Made by a program: the position numbers and the translations under genes. A DNA stretch of 64,000 nucleotides from Lycorma delicatula (Eukaryota > Arthropoda > Insecta > Hemiptera > Fulgoridae): contig NC_134467.1 of the NCBI RefSeq assembly GCF_047948215.1, positions 36,746,520 to 36,810,519 on the forward strand, read 5' to 3'. The notes beneath the pieces are model-generated. The model was not told where the DNA came from and ran no database searches. It saw nothing but the letters and a program-made list of their open reading frames with translations. Below are positions 22,391 through 34,015 of the stretch, piece after piece. Within the stretch, counting starts at the first letter, position 1. Each line of letters starts with the position of its first letter.

Positions 22391-23700
22391 CATTTTGGAG
22401 CTGTTTGAAGAATCAGTTTTCTAGATATATAAATGAAAAACAAATTTTAATTCTAACATTTCTACACATCTAAATACTGATATACAAAGCCTAAATTATC
22501 TTTTTAATTACTATTTAATAAATTTTAATTTCAAAAAGAGCTTGTGAGAACGATGGGCTAACCATCCAAAAACATTAAACATTCGTTAGATTACAAAAAA
22601 AAAAAGTAGTATAAATAATTTTTTTAATAATTTCATGTTTTATATATATATTTTTTCTTTTTATATCAGGAAAGAATGAAGAAAAAATATAAAAATAATA
22701 AGAATTGAAGAGAGAAAGAAAAATGGGGTGAATTGAGTTGGTATAAGGAAGATGTGTGAAGAAGGATATAAGTGAACGACTCTGGTGTAGTGACGTTAGT
22801 GATGGTTAAGTAATGGGGTTGTTATAGTGGGAGTGTAGGAAAAGAGCACAGTGTATAAGAGTGGGGGAAGTTATAAGAGTAGGAGAGTAATAGGGTGGTG
22901 GGAGGGAAGCAGAAGCGAGACAATGAAATGAGAGAACATGTTGGACCGTATGGAATGTTCCAAAGAGTGAAATATTTGAAGTATATACCCGTTTTCCCTT
23001 ATTCATTCCATTCATCTCAACCAGCCCTCACTATGAATTCAGTGTATAAGTCACCAGCATAGTATAGTCATCTCATATTTTAGTCATCATTCCAGTTAGA
23101 ACCACTGCCCTCTTGATCTTAGATGATGATGATGCCAGAACAACCATCATCTTCCATGAAGAGAATGATGATATTGATAACGTATTGTGTAAATGAATTT
23201 TCTGGTAGAAAGAATTTTATCACTATTTACCGCCACAAACCCCATTACTAGTTTTATGTACGAGTATATCTGGCTTAAATATTAATAAATGTAGGTCAAA
23301 GGTTACTGGGTCATATTATATGTATAAAATTCATAAAATTCAGCCTCATTGTAAACGATAATCTTATACTGAAAATTAATTTAAATTAATATATTTTCAT
23401 TAAAGGAATTTTCTCATTAACTTCTAAACTGTTTGAAAATAGTTATATAAATCCATTCTTAAACTTTTGAAATTAAATCCAACCAATACAAGTATTTAAA
23501 AGAGCAATTAATTAATATTTAAATAAAAAGTAAGATTATTAATTAATAAAGCCCATTATTGAATCTGGAGCCGTTTATAAATTATTAGTACATTAGCCTT
23601 GGTCCTGATGGTAAACTATCCTGATCAGTTAAACATCCTTTCTTATAATCTACTCCTTTTACTTACTTATCCATGATCATCCTTCCATCATTAATTCAAT
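22391..23700. other. Spacer; purine-rich block at about 22660-22950
   Basis: The + strand of 22660-22950 is strongly G/A-rich (AGAGAGAAAGAAAAATGGGG and similar). A 69-codon minus ORF there has no family resemblance and runs through the skewed sequence. Otherwise AT-rich with nothing recognised. Confidence 0.4.
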
Positions 23701-23713
23701 AGGTGAAAATCTA

Positions 23714-24007
23714 GCCCACCAAGTTGGTCTAGTGGTTAGCTCGTCATCAGAAATCACCTGATTTCAAAGTTGTGAGTTCTAATGTTCAAATCCTAGTAAA
23801 GACAGTTACTTTTATATGGATTTGAATACTAGTTCGTGGATGCCAGTGTTCTTTAGTGGTTGGGTTTCAATTAACCACACATCTCGGGATGCGTTGACCT
23901 GAGATTGTACAAAACTACACTTCATTCATATTCATACATATCATCTTAATTCATCCTCTAAAGTAATACCTTGTGATGGTTCCGGAGGCTAAACAGAAAA
24001 AAAAGAG
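23714..24007 (+). mobile_element. tRNA-derived SINE, family A, full length with target-site duplication
   Basis: Head GCCCACCAAGTTGGTCTAGTG, full body and tail GGTTCCGGAGGCTAAACAG. Flanked by AGGTGAAAATCTA (23701-23713) and AGGTGAATATCTA (24008-24020), one mismatch in 13. The anticodon-arm palindrome is decayed (AGAAATCACCTGATTTC). Confidence 0.88.
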
Positions 24008-24131
24008 AGGTGAATATCTAATTGTGCTATGTTCTCTATTCTGAGGATTTCAAAGCCTAAACAGTATATACATCCTTTAAAAATAGTACGGACCAACTGT
24101 GAGCCGACTCAGAAACCTTGTTTCCTTTATA

Positions 24132-24886
24132 TGAAGGTTATTTTTTTTTTCAAGGTCCGATCGGTTACAAAATAAAAACCCACACAAAAATTGGATGAAC
24201 CTTTGCGCATATGTGTTGCGCAGCGTCTCTAGTTTGGCCTCTTCAATCATGCCGCATCACTTCATTTAGTTCTGAACACGCAGCTAGCACGTAAACATGT
24301 CTACAACAATAGCATCTCCTGCCAAGTGTAAAGTGTGTGTGGTAATTTGATTTCTTCAGGCTGAGGGTGTAATGCAGCTGAAATTCATCGAAGAATAAGT
24401 AATGTGTACGTTGAAACTTCAATGAGTGACAGCAAAGTGCGACAATTGTGTAGGAACTTTAAAGCAGGACGTACAGATGTTCATGATGTAGATGGTCAGG
24501 GAAGGAAGCGAGTGTCAACCGATGATCTCGTTGAGCGAGTGGATGAGGTGATTCGAGAAAATCGTCTGTTCACAATTTCTGTATTGAGTGATTCGTTTCC
24601 TGAAATTTAAAGGTCAGCTCTCTACACCATTGTGAGAGAGAATCTTCTGTACCGCAAACTGTGTGCGAGATGGGTTCCCAAGATCCTTGGGAACACAGAC
24701 TGTTCCATTCTATGACGAGGGTATTGGAAAGTTGGTACCACGCTATGACAAATGTCTAAATCGGACTGGCAACAATGTAGAGAAATAGCGTAACTATGCC
24801 AGTACCTGTTACAAATAAAAATTTTTTATTTTCACTGTGGTTTTGATTTCGTGACCGATCGGACCTTTAAAAAAAAATAACCCTAG
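24132..24886 (+). mobile_element. Mariner element, internally deleted, TIRs and TA duplication intact
   Basis: TIRs: GGTTATTTTTTTTTTCAAGG then TCCGATCGGTTAC on the left, answered on the right by GACCGATCGGACC...AATAACCC; TA at 24130-24131 and 24887-24888. At 755 bp it is about half the usual 1.3 kb. Confidence 0.88.
24370..24787 (+). pseudogene. Mariner transposase, N-terminus fused to C-terminus by deletion
   Basis: The N-terminal helix-turn-helix part reads AEIHRRISNVYVETSMSDSK, then VRQLCRNFKAGRTDVHD.DG and STDDLVERVDEVIRENR..TIS, an in-frame stop after SDSFPEI (24608), then SALYTIVRENLLYRKLCARW. After about 24690 it jumps directly to FYDEGIGKLVPRYDKCLN and ends NNVEK-stop near 24787. The whole catalytic core (three Asp motifs) is missing, so it cannot encode an active enzyme; it could at most supply a DNA-binding piece. 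Confidence 0.87.
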
Positions 24887-24889
24887 TAA

Positions 24890-25275
24890 TAAGAATAATG
24901 GCTGAAGAGATTATTGGGTAACATTAGGCCTCCTTGCCAAGAGGCTTGAGGCAATGGAAATTTGAATCTAAAGAGGATAAGCTGAGTGGATAGAAAAAGT
25001 AATGAAGTTTTAAAAGAAGTGAATCAAAACAGACTGTTTTTAAACTTAATTGAACAAAAAATGGGAAGCATTGATTGGTCATATATTACAGCATAATCAA
25101 TTCTTAATAGGTATATCTGAAGGAAAAGCTATAAGAATTTGACAAAACCAAAAAAGACATCCTAGAGCTGTATTCTCCAATAACATGAAAAGGGAAAAAG
25201 ATTTCATGTTGTACAACATTTTGAAAATAGAACTGATAAAGAGAAAGAGTTATAACTACTTAATAAGACATTATC
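24890..25275 (+). mobile_element. Possible RTE/CFDP2-like LINE 3' fragment
   Basis: Broken reading frames show traces of the C-terminal part of an RTE-like reverse transcriptase (VLKEVNQNRLFLNLIEQK..., then KPKKTS.SCIL), similar in arrangement to the end of the LINE at 41200-41400. Heavily decayed. Confidence 0.35.
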
Positions 25276-26820
25276 TTTAGATGTTGATTGATTTGATTGG
25301 TTTTATACTAACCCATTTTCAATCAAAATATCTCTCCTAGCAATATACCTTGCCATTCATTATTTATTTAATTTCATTTTAGGTTTCTGCCAAAAGAACA
25401 AATCAGTAGCAAATCTAACACATTTATTTTCTCATCTTTTTTAGTTAATTCTCTCTCAAAATTCCTTAATCCTTGTATTGTTTCTTTTACATAAAGTTGT
25501 AAAGCAGCAGAGACTAATTACATCCTTCTCTCAGTAGTTCCTGAATCAATAACTCTCTTTTTTCATATTTTATTCTTATAATTATTAATTGATTTTTTGT
25601 GCAGATTGTAAATAATTCTACTTTATTTTTTATTTAAATCCAAATTTTGTTAAAATTTTAAACATTTTTATTCTATTCTAGATAACATGAAAATAAAACA
25701 CTTATACTTAAGTTTATTAAAAGATGTAACTTTAATTATAAATAACACACACTTGATAAAAAATTGTTTTCTATAAAAATTATACTACAGTAAAATTTTC
25801 TATTAAATAATAAATACCTCATTTATCTTAAAAACAGTTTACCCAATTTTTAATAAAAGGCAGTAGTATTTTTTCCTAAATATCATTTGTTGAAACCATT
25901 TATACAAAAAGTAATTTATTTAACAATTCAAAATAACGATAAAATATCCTCTTTGTTTAAGTTTTGCATATAACCAATAATTGAATTATCTAGATAAATT
26001 TACGCTAAAAAAAATTATATAAATTTAATAAAAAGTATTGGTAAAAATTATTCATTTTGGCTGTGTGGTTCTTGAGTTTAAGGTAATAAATATATTTATT
26101 ACCTTACGTATAAATATATTTTTAAAACATTTATTATTAAGAATATATAATATATGACTATTTCATTAAGAATGAATACTTTATGGTAAATTTAATACAC
26201 ATATAAACAAAATTTCTCATACATTAAATAAATAGACTTGGTAAAATATATAAATTGAACACATCTATTTAATTTTATGTTTTATGAAACAAAATAACTG
26301 GAACTATGGAACAAAACAAAATATTTAATCATGTGTAAATTGGTTAGCAAATCTGAAGCAAACAACTGGAATGATATTTATTGACTACTCGTTCACTAAT
26401 TCTACAAATCAGAAATTTTGTCATAGACTTAATTATAATGCATATGTTATAGAATTCATCACTTACATAGAATAACTATTACTAGGTATAAGTTTGTAGT
26501 TTTTATTCTAAATAAATAAATTAATAATGCCTATATTTTATTTATGTCAATAGTTATTATTTATTTATGTATTATATAATTATCCCATGTTTCCTACAGT
26601 TTTTCTTTTTCTTCTTGTCGTTTCATTTTCTATAAATATTTGTCCATTTATTGTCTGCAGAATTATAAACTTATTCCTGTGAATTTTTTTAGATAATAAT
26701 CTTTCTTCAGCCTGTCTCCCATCATTATTTTTAATTTAGATTAATTTTTTTTTAATAATTAAAAGCTTTTATTTAACATGCTTTAGGAATAATCACATCT
26801 TGCAATTGCTATATCTTTTA
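25276..26820. other. Extremely AT-rich spacer
   Basis: No ORF of 60 codons on either strand and no recognised repeat. Confidence 0.45.
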
Positions 26821-26825
26821 ATCTA

Positions 26826-27029
26826 TCATATGAAAATCAATGAAATTTGGTACACGTATGTAACTTCGATGACAATACAGCACTACGGTGTCAGAATTTT
26901 GTATGATCCACCCACATGCCCCCACGCGCTACTCCTACGCTAAATGTATGCATTTAGTTGAAAATTTTCATTTCTCATGAACTATCGTATGAAAATGATT
27001 GAAATTTGGTACACGTATGTAACTTCGAT
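26826..27029 (+). repeat. Short direct repeat, 41 bp, 159 bp apart
   Basis: ATGAAAATCAATGAAATTTG plus GTACACGTATGTAACTTCGAT (26830-26870) recurs at 26989-27029 with two changes. The spacer is richer in GC (CCACCCACATGCCCCCACGC). Probably a fragment of an unidentified dispersed repeat. Confidence 0.75.
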
Positions 27030-27541
27030 CTGTAAAAATAAATATTTTTACTTTTTTTTAGTCTTAAAAAGAAATACAAAAAAATTACAAAAATATATTT
27101 GATTACATATAAAAAATTATTTTTTAAAAAAGCTTTGATTTAACTAATATTAATATTAACATTAATAAAAAAAGGAAACAAATTAGAAAAACCCTCTGAA
27201 AAGTAAACAATAAGAATTAAATCAAATTCAGAATTTTAAACAAAAAAATATCATATATTAACAAATATAAAAATGCACTGAAAAGTAAAAAATAAATTAT
27301 AAAAATATCTAATAAATAACCAATAAATAAATGTAATAATTATTAAATTTTAAAATTAAAAGTAATGAAAATATTTAGTTAAATAAAAGCGTAGCGCAGT
27401 TTTTATAACAGTGTTTTCGAATAAGTATTTATAAACATTTGCTGTATTTTAAAATATATATTTTTTTTTAATGAGGTTGTTTATTATATGTATATACTTT
27501 ATTTATCTGTAATAAAATAACTCAAGTTTTAATTCTTTGAT

Positions 27542-27578
27542 GGTACAAATTTGCACCGAGATGACCTTTAAGGGTTAA
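27542..27578 (+). mobile_element. piggyBac-like solo terminus inside the long-TIR element
   Basis: GGTACAAATTTGCACC (imperfect palindrome, 27542-27557), then GAGATGACCTTTAAGGG and TTAA (27575-27578). GGG-TTAA with a subterminal palindrome of this kind is typical of piggyBac ends. No matching second end found nearby. Confidence 0.35.
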
Positions 27579-27725
27579 TAAGATTAAAAATAAAAATTAA
27601 ATTTTTAAATCTTTCACAAAGTTATTACATTTTGACGGTAATCTGAAAAATGATTAATTATTATCATTATTATAATTGTAATCGTAATTATGAATTCATT
27701 AAATAAAAATTCATAATTAATTAAA

Positions 27726-28247
27726 ATGAAACTTTTAGCGGAAAGAGTGCATTCAATTTGGCTTAAATTACAAGCAGAATTCGAAGATGAACTTCAACTA
27801 TATGAGAACACGTACAAAGAAAGCAAGTGGCTGCATTTTCCCACCCACCGGGTTGGTCTAGTGGTGAACGCGTCTTCCCAAATCAGCTGATTTGGAAGCC
27901 AAGAGTTCCAGCGTTCAAGACCTAGTAAAGCCAGTTATTTTTACATGGATTTGAATGCTAGATTGTGGATACCGGTGTTCTTTGGTGGTTGGGTTTCAAT
28001 TAACCACACATCTCAGGATTGGTTGAACTGAGAATGTACAAGACTACACTTCATTTACACTCATACATATCATCCTCATTCATCCTCTGAAGTATTATCT
28101 AAATGATAGTTACCAGAGGCTAAACAGGAAAAAGAAAGGGTGCATTTTCCCAGATTGTTACTTGTAGCTAGTCAGTCTCAACTGGAGAGGTTCCAGCAGA
28201 CCTTTCCGCCTCCTTGTATCATTATTGAAAATGAAAATGAAGATTAA
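27726..28247 (+). pseudogene. 70-codon ORF of unknown family, split by a SINE
   Basis: 27726-27843 and 28153-28247 join in frame once the SINE and one copy of its 12-bp target duplication are taken out. The result is 70 codons from ATG to TAA. The N-terminal part is charged and probably helical (MKLLAERVHSIWLKLQ...), the middle has KWLHFP, and the end is TFPPPCIIIENENED. An in-frame stop lies four codons before the ATG. It has balanced codon use in an AT desert, as if it were or had been protein coding. I do not recognise it; it could be a captured host exon or the remains of the element's own gene. Confidence 0.55.
27844..28140 (+). mobile_element. tRNA-derived SINE, family A, full length, inserted in the ORF
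   Basis: Near-consensus copy with the palindrome CCAAATCAGCTGATTTGG intact. Flanked by the perfect 12-bp duplication TGCATTTTCCCA at 27832-27843 and 28141-28152, so the insertion is recent relative to the older copies here. Confidence 0.93.
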
Positions 28248-28619
28248 TTGTTGTAAAAATAAATCTTGTGTTGTTTTAAATAAATTATAAAAACTGCACC
28301 ACGCTTTTATTTAACTAAATATTTCATTACTTTTAATTTTAAAATTTAATAATTATTACATTTATTTATTTTTTATTTATTAGATATTTTTATAATTTAT
28401 TTTTTACTTTTCAGTGCATTTTTATATTTGTTAATATACTATATTTTTTTGTTTAAAATTCTCAATTTGATTTAATTCTTATTTTTTAATTTTTAGAGAG
28501 TTTTTCTAATTTGTTTCCTTTTTTTATTAATGTTAATATTAATATTAGTTAAATAAAAGCTTTTTTAAAAAATAATTTTTTATATGTAATCAAATATATT
28601 TTTGTAATTTTTTTTGTTT

Positions 28620-29920
28620 TTTTTATTCACTTATAACATAAAGTTAAAGGTTACATGTATGAAATATTAAACAATAATTTTGTAGTATGAGAAAAGTACT
28701 ATGTTTAGTAAGGATTCAAACTAGAACCTTCTAAATAAAGACTACAATGGTTTGATCATTAAAACTAAATGGTTAATGGGTATCCATTTCTGCTCTTGGA
28801 TTTGAGTCATTATTTGATTTAAGAATTTTTTCCTAACCTTTATATACCATACTTAAAAAGTTAATTCTCTCATATCATATATCTGATTAAATTACTACAG
28901 TCCTCTTTTATGAATGATTTTAACCATTTTTAATTTTTACAGAATTAATTGTAAAATGCTAAATCTTCTCATGTTTATTTGATTAAGACAAAGTCAAAAT
29001 TATTTTTCCTATTTTTAATTTCTGTATTGAAGCATTTTAAATAAATTGTTTATTTTCATCAATACGTAATAAATTATGTTGATGACATCAGTAATGAGAT
29101 AGGTCTGCTACTCTATAGATAAAAAAATTTGTCTGGATGGATCAAGGGAAATCATAGTAAAAGATTGATCTGAAAATCATTTCAAAATGCATAATTGATA
29201 ATAAAAATGAAAAACAGACGTGATGAGAGTCATTAATTAATTGTAATAATAACAGCCACAACAACAATATTAATTTATTTTTCTGAAAATTTACATGATA
29301 AAATTAAAATAAAATGAAAACAAAAATAAAAACAAATTCCTTTTAAAAAACAAAACTTTTAGTACAATTCAATAATCTTGACCAAGGCCATCACCCAGGT
29401 TGGGAGTTTATCAATAAATTATCATATTGCTATCCATCTCCACCCACAGACATAATCAAGCATTGATAACTAAATTAAATAATAGTTATATTAAATTTTT
29501 GCAGTATAAATTGAAATTATTTTAATAATATAGAATAAATTTTCAACTGCATTTTCATACAAAAATATAATATAATAAAAAAAGATAGTTGTGCAATGTG
29601 ACAGGGAAAAAATTCCTTTATATCCTTCTATATACCTCCACTTATTTTGCCTTTGGATCAAATGACACACAGATACACAAATACAAGGGATCTAAACGCA
29701 AAACTTGACATTTACCTTTTACAGCATTTTCTTCAAACTAAATAAAACTGCCTAAACAAACAGTTTTTGGTTTGGCAAGATAAGATTTTTTCTATTAGTT
29801 CTTCAGGACAAATTTTTATTTTTTAACATGAAATAAATGTAATATTCAATGTAAATTGGTAGTTATTTTGGTTTAAAATTTGAAAATGTCGAAGTATCCA
29901 TATTTTATTTTTATTTTTCT
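28620..29920. other. AT-rich spacer
   Basis: GTAAGGATTCAAACTAGAAC near 28708 is a probable decayed family B SINE (minus strand). Otherwise nothing recognised. Confidence 0.4.
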
Positions 29921-30125
29921 GTTTAATTACCAGAACCACCACAAGATATTATTTCAGAGGATAAATGAGGATGATATGTATGAATGTGAGTGAAGTGAAG
30001 TCTTGTACAGTATCACGTCAACCCTTTTTGAGATGTGTGATTAATTGAAATCCACTACCAAAGAACACTAGTATCCACGATCTAGTATTCAAATCCATAT
30101 AAATCAGCTACATTATAGAAATGTC
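29921..30125 (-). mobile_element. tRNA-derived SINE, family A, head missing
   Basis: Tail to body in reverse complement (GGATAAATGAGGATGATATG, CCACGATCTAGTATTCAAAT) ending at AAATCAGCTACATTATAGAA. The tRNA-like head is lost, as in 5' truncation. Confidence 0.8.
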
Positions 30126-31181
30126 TTAATTAGTATCTAACACTGTGTAAGAGATAAGGAAAATAAAATACTACTGAATGTTATTTTGAAGATGTTTTGT
30201 TTTACATTCTAATAAAAAAAAATTACAAATAAATACATTTGTTACAAAAAACTCAATAAATTAAACACGAAGGTCATTATTCATCTCTTGATGTTCGCAG
30301 ACTGGATCAAAATCTTCTGTTCTACAAGCTGTCATTGAGGTTAAATAATGAATATGAATAAAATGGAAGATCGGCTATCTCAGACCATAATGGTCCATAG
30401 TTTTTTCACAGCATCTTATTTACATCATTTAGTTTTTACTGTTTTATTTTCACTCCCTTTTGTAATGTCAATGGATAATATCGGCTATTTTGTTTCATCA
30501 GAGATAATACTTTGCCAATATCTGATTTATAGAATGGCTCTCCTCTAACAAGAACTTTGAAACCTTGTGAAATTATTTTAAGTGTTATTATGATTCTTGA
30601 GAATTTACTTATTTAAAAATGCCAGTTGAACAGAACTTTCAGGATATTAGTAGTCTCAGTTTTCCTGTCACATATTTGAAACTCAGAAATATTAATCACA
30701 GTACCACAATGACTGAAATTTTTTTTTTCACCGATTTTGGCCTTATATCTCAGGATCGATCAAATCGATTTTGTTCAAATTTAGAATCAAATCGTTTTTG
30801 AAACTGCTCATTACACGATGAGATTACAGATGAACATGAGATAAATATTAAAAATTAAAAAACACGATTGCAAAAAAGAACATTGCTTTTTAATATATGA
30901 AAATTAAAGAGCGTGCGAATTACAATTTTGTATTTAGCACAATTTATTTATTTTACACACACACACACACACATTTGTAAAGCTTATGACACTCCCGGTA
31001 ACATAAGGATTCCGACGTGGGGTCATATACCTAAATCGGTTCAGCCATTGAGCTGCTATGGTAGACAAACACACTACACTCTTTTTGGGCAGTCATGTAA
31101 AAATAGATCACGTTCGACAATAATGTGCGGTAAAACTCATGATAAAATCAAGCCAAAGCTTCCACATGAACCGATTTGTGC
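30126..31181. other. Spacer with repeat debris and (AC)n
   Basis: (AC)9 at 30956-30973. Text such as ATCTCAGGATCGATCAAATC near 30748 and CCTAAATCGGTTCAGCCATT near 31031 looks like tails of dispersed repeats. ORFs of 60-96 codons here have no family resemblance. Confidence 0.4.
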
Positions 31182-31413
31182 AAATCGGTTGATAAAGAAC
31201 TGAGATATGGCTAAAATTGTTAAAATGGATCGCAAAAATGATGCAGTTTGACAGTTTTGTGCCTGTTCAGTAATTGATAATAATATAAATTATTGATTAT
31301 TTTTAATACAGTTAGTGAAAGAAGGGAAACGTGGCACAAAATTCTCAGACCGTGTAATTTTTGCTATCCACTTCAACAATTTTAGCCATATCTCAATTGT
31401 TTATCAACTGATT
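31182..31413. repeat. Inverted repeat, about 40-bp arms
   Basis: GGTTGATAAAGAACTGAGAT plus ATGGCTAAAATTGTT (31186-31220) is answered by AACAATTTTAGCCATATCTC plus AATTGTTTATCAACTG (31374-31409), with a few mismatches. This could be the two ends of a small element or a hairpin. Confidence 0.65.
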
Positions 31414-31763
31414 TGAAAAACATCAGGTTGGATTATATTGGTTTTTTGTTGAACTACATTATCTATTAGGTCAAAAACACAGTCTCCTGGCAAGTAATTA
31501 TATGCTGTTACGGGGAGCTTGTTCTATTGAATTGTCATTAGTAGGAACATCATAAGCAAGCCTCTTTTGGCACATTATAATCAGGGTTGAATTTTTGTTC
31601 TAGCCCCCACATCCATTGGAGACCAGTTGAAATGTATCTATTCCGGGGATATTCTGAATTTTGTAATCTGTGATAAACTGATATTTCTCAAGAACCTTTT
31701 GGACAATTGAGTTCTGAGCATGTATAACAGAAAATATTTTCTTTGGCCAGGTCCTCTTGTCTT

Positions 31764-31935
31764 TGTTGGCCTCTGTGGCGCAAGTGGTAGCGACTTGGCC
31801 TTTCATCCGGGGGTCCTGGGTTCGAATCCCGGTCAGGCATGGCATTTTTCACACACGCTACAAAACATTCATCTCATCTTCTGCGGAATAAATTGCTTGA
31901 GTGCGGACCCGGAGGTAAAACAAACCAAAAAAAAA
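31764..31935 (+). mobile_element. tRNA-derived SINE, family B, full length with target-site duplication
   Basis: CTCTGTGGCGCAAGTGGTAG (A box), CTTGGCCTTTCATCCGGGGG, TCCTGGGTTCGAATCCCGG (T arm with five-base stem), then GCATGGCATTTTTCACACAC and an A-rich end. Flanked by GTCCTCTTGTCTT at 31751-31763 and 31936-31948. It is the best family B copy in the window and still has strong A and B boxes. Confidence 0.92.
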
Positions 31936-31948
31936 GTCCTCTTGTCTT

Positions 31949-32547
31949 CAAAAAAGATAACACCCTTGTTTTCAAAAAAGCAAGGGTAAAATTATACATG
32001 TAAATTTGTCTTGAATAGTATATAGCTTGTTCAAGTATCTTTGGTAGTGGCATGTTTTTTTTGATAATCGAAACTAAATTTCATAACATTAGAACTTTTT
32101 GGTCACTCAAGATTTAAAAAAAGTGTTTTGCACATAATTTATTTAAACAAAGTTGTATCATATGTTCTGATTTTTTGTCATGGACTTCAGTGTGTTTAAA
32201 TGCCTTCATCCATAATTAAAGAATAAATTTATTAATAATAATTAATTCACTTGTTAAAATAGTAGCTAAGAGGACACCTGGATTCATTAATATTAACAAG
32301 AACAAAAATCATATGCTAATATTGAAACTGAACTAAAATGGGATTATCTGATTGATCAGTTTAAGAATCCACTTTTGCTCCTCACTGAAGGTAGGAAATG
32401 TCCAGCTTTGCATCTAATGCAGACATTCATACACTTAAATCAATACAAAATGTCAAGTTTTTCTGTAAAACAGGTTTAATATTTGGTACAAACCTTTTTA
32501 ATTGTAATCATCCACTCTTATGTCCAGTTTTGCATCTAGACCCCTCA

Positions 32548-32580
<33 letters not shown>
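31949..32580. other. Spacer; 24-bp direct repeat
   Basis: ATGTCCAGCTTTGCATCTA (32398) and ATGTCCAGTTTTGCATCTA (32520) are 122 bp apart. A/AT runs at 32549-32584. No gene. Confidence 0.45.
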
Positions 32581-32581
<1 letters not shown>

Positions 32582-32614
32582 TATTTATGCACCTAACCTT
32601 TTTTATTTCTATTT

Positions 32615-32891
32615 TTCCTATTTAGCCTCCAGTAATTACCTTTCAGATAATACTTCAGAGGATGATATGTATGAGTGTAAATGAAGTGTAGTCTTGTACA
32701 GTCTCAGTTCGACCATTCCTGAGATGTGTGGTTAATTGAAACCCAACCACCAAAGAACACCGGTGTCCACGATCTAGTATTCAAATCCATGTAAAAATAA
32801 CTGACTTTACTAGGACTTCATCACTGGAACTCTTGACTTCCAAATCAGCTGATTTGTGAAGACTCATTCACCATCAGATCAACCCGGTGGG
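32615..32891 (-). mobile_element. tRNA-derived SINE, family A, full length
   Basis: Complete family A copy in reverse complement, from TTTAGCCTCCAGTAATTACC to AACCCGGTGGGTT. Flanking TTATGCACCTAA (32585-32596) and TTATCCACCTAA (32892-32903) are a probable target-site duplication with one mismatch, with the SINE's A/T-rich tail in between. Confidence 0.9.
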
Positions 32892-32903
32892 TTATCCACC
32901 TAA

Positions 32904-33602
32904 TCTGTTACCTGTATCATATAACTCCTACATAACTTGATGATATATAACATATAGAAGTTTTTCATATACTAAGTTTTTAAAAATTAATTTCTTGTAC
33001 CATATTTTTCCCTGGACTTAATGCATTGCGATCACACATAGTATGAACAAATCACAATTAATTGTGGGTTAATAATGATGTATCACTATGAAGTGGGATA
33101 TACATCCCAATTTCTTTTATTTAGGAACTGTATCACCAAATATTTTCTCAAATATTCTCCATTAAAGTATTCCCTTCATATTTAAATTAGAAATCTACAT
33201 CTCCCAAAGCATGAAACATTTCCCTAACATTGCACTTGAAACATATATATCTAATTTATTTCCTGTTTGGTTAAAATTAAGTGGTAACAAAAATCCACTA
33301 GCCTTAAAAATACCTTTAAAAACATGTTTTTGTTACTGTCATTTACATAATTCTTGATTGCTTATCAGTACTCAATATAGAATATTCTAAATAAAATTGT
33401 GTTCTGTTACATTTCTTTCTTTTTTCAGTGATGGTACTGCTATTCTCACTTTAACAATTTTTTTTTATGGGAAATGTGTATTCCAATATCTTCAAAATGT
33501 TTAAAGTTAATCTTCAACGTTAATAAAAACAATGTATTGCATTTAAAAAATTTGATTTGATTTATCATTTCAAAAGGCTATAATTTATTTATATTTTTCC
33601 TA
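32904..33602. other. AT-rich spacer, nothing recognised
   Basis: No ORF or repeat that I can support. Confidence 0.4.
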
Positions 33603-34015
33603 ATGTGTACATTGCAATTTGCTCAACAAGTGAGCAATAAGCAACTCTCCCGGCCGTGAGATGAAAATTTAATATAACTGGTTTTTCAATTTTAAGATGT
33701 GGGCAGTTGATTTTTTTAAAAAAATTTTTTGATTATTTATTTGTGTATTGTAGGTAATAAATTTTTCTCTAAAATGCCTCTGAAGAAAATTGAAATTAGT
33801 TTTTTCACAATATCCCCCACCTCCTTAACAAATCTTGAAAAAATAATACGATCAATGCCACAAATATAGAAATATATGAGCCAAATTTGAAGAAAATCAG
33901 TTCAGTTAGTTTTTTACTAGGATTTAAACCTGAGATCCTTTGCCTTTGAAAATCAGTTATTAAATAAGTGATTTGCAATGATGAGTTTTACAACTTGACA
34001 GGCTTAGTGGGCTAT
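33603..34015 (-). mobile_element. SINE with alternative tail, old copy
   Basis: The left end, GTGTACATTGCAATTTGCTC, AACAAGTGAGCAATAAGC, matches the alternative tail at 13790. The right end, AGGATTTAAACCTGAGATC and GAAAATCAG, is a decayed family A head. The middle has about 150 extra bases compared with the 13790 copy. Confidence 0.55.

Larger units (their letters stand above)
27076..28618. mobile_element. Element with about 335-bp terminal inverted repeats (foldback-like)
   Basis: 27076-27409 and 28286-28618 are reverse complements of each other over their whole length, with about 15-20 differences by my reading. The inner ends share AGTTAAATAAAAGCGT then G.GCAGTTTTTATA, and the outer ends ATTACAAAAATATATTTGAT. 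Without the SINE inside, the element would be about 1.23 kb. It contains a 70-codon ORF and a piggyBac-like terminal motif. Target-site duplication not found. Class unknown. Confidence 0.8.

Noticed and set aside
31764..31840. Possible functional tRNA gene
   Set aside because: A and B boxes are good, but the acceptor and anticodon stems do not pair fully, and the segment is the head of a SINE with a target-site duplication.
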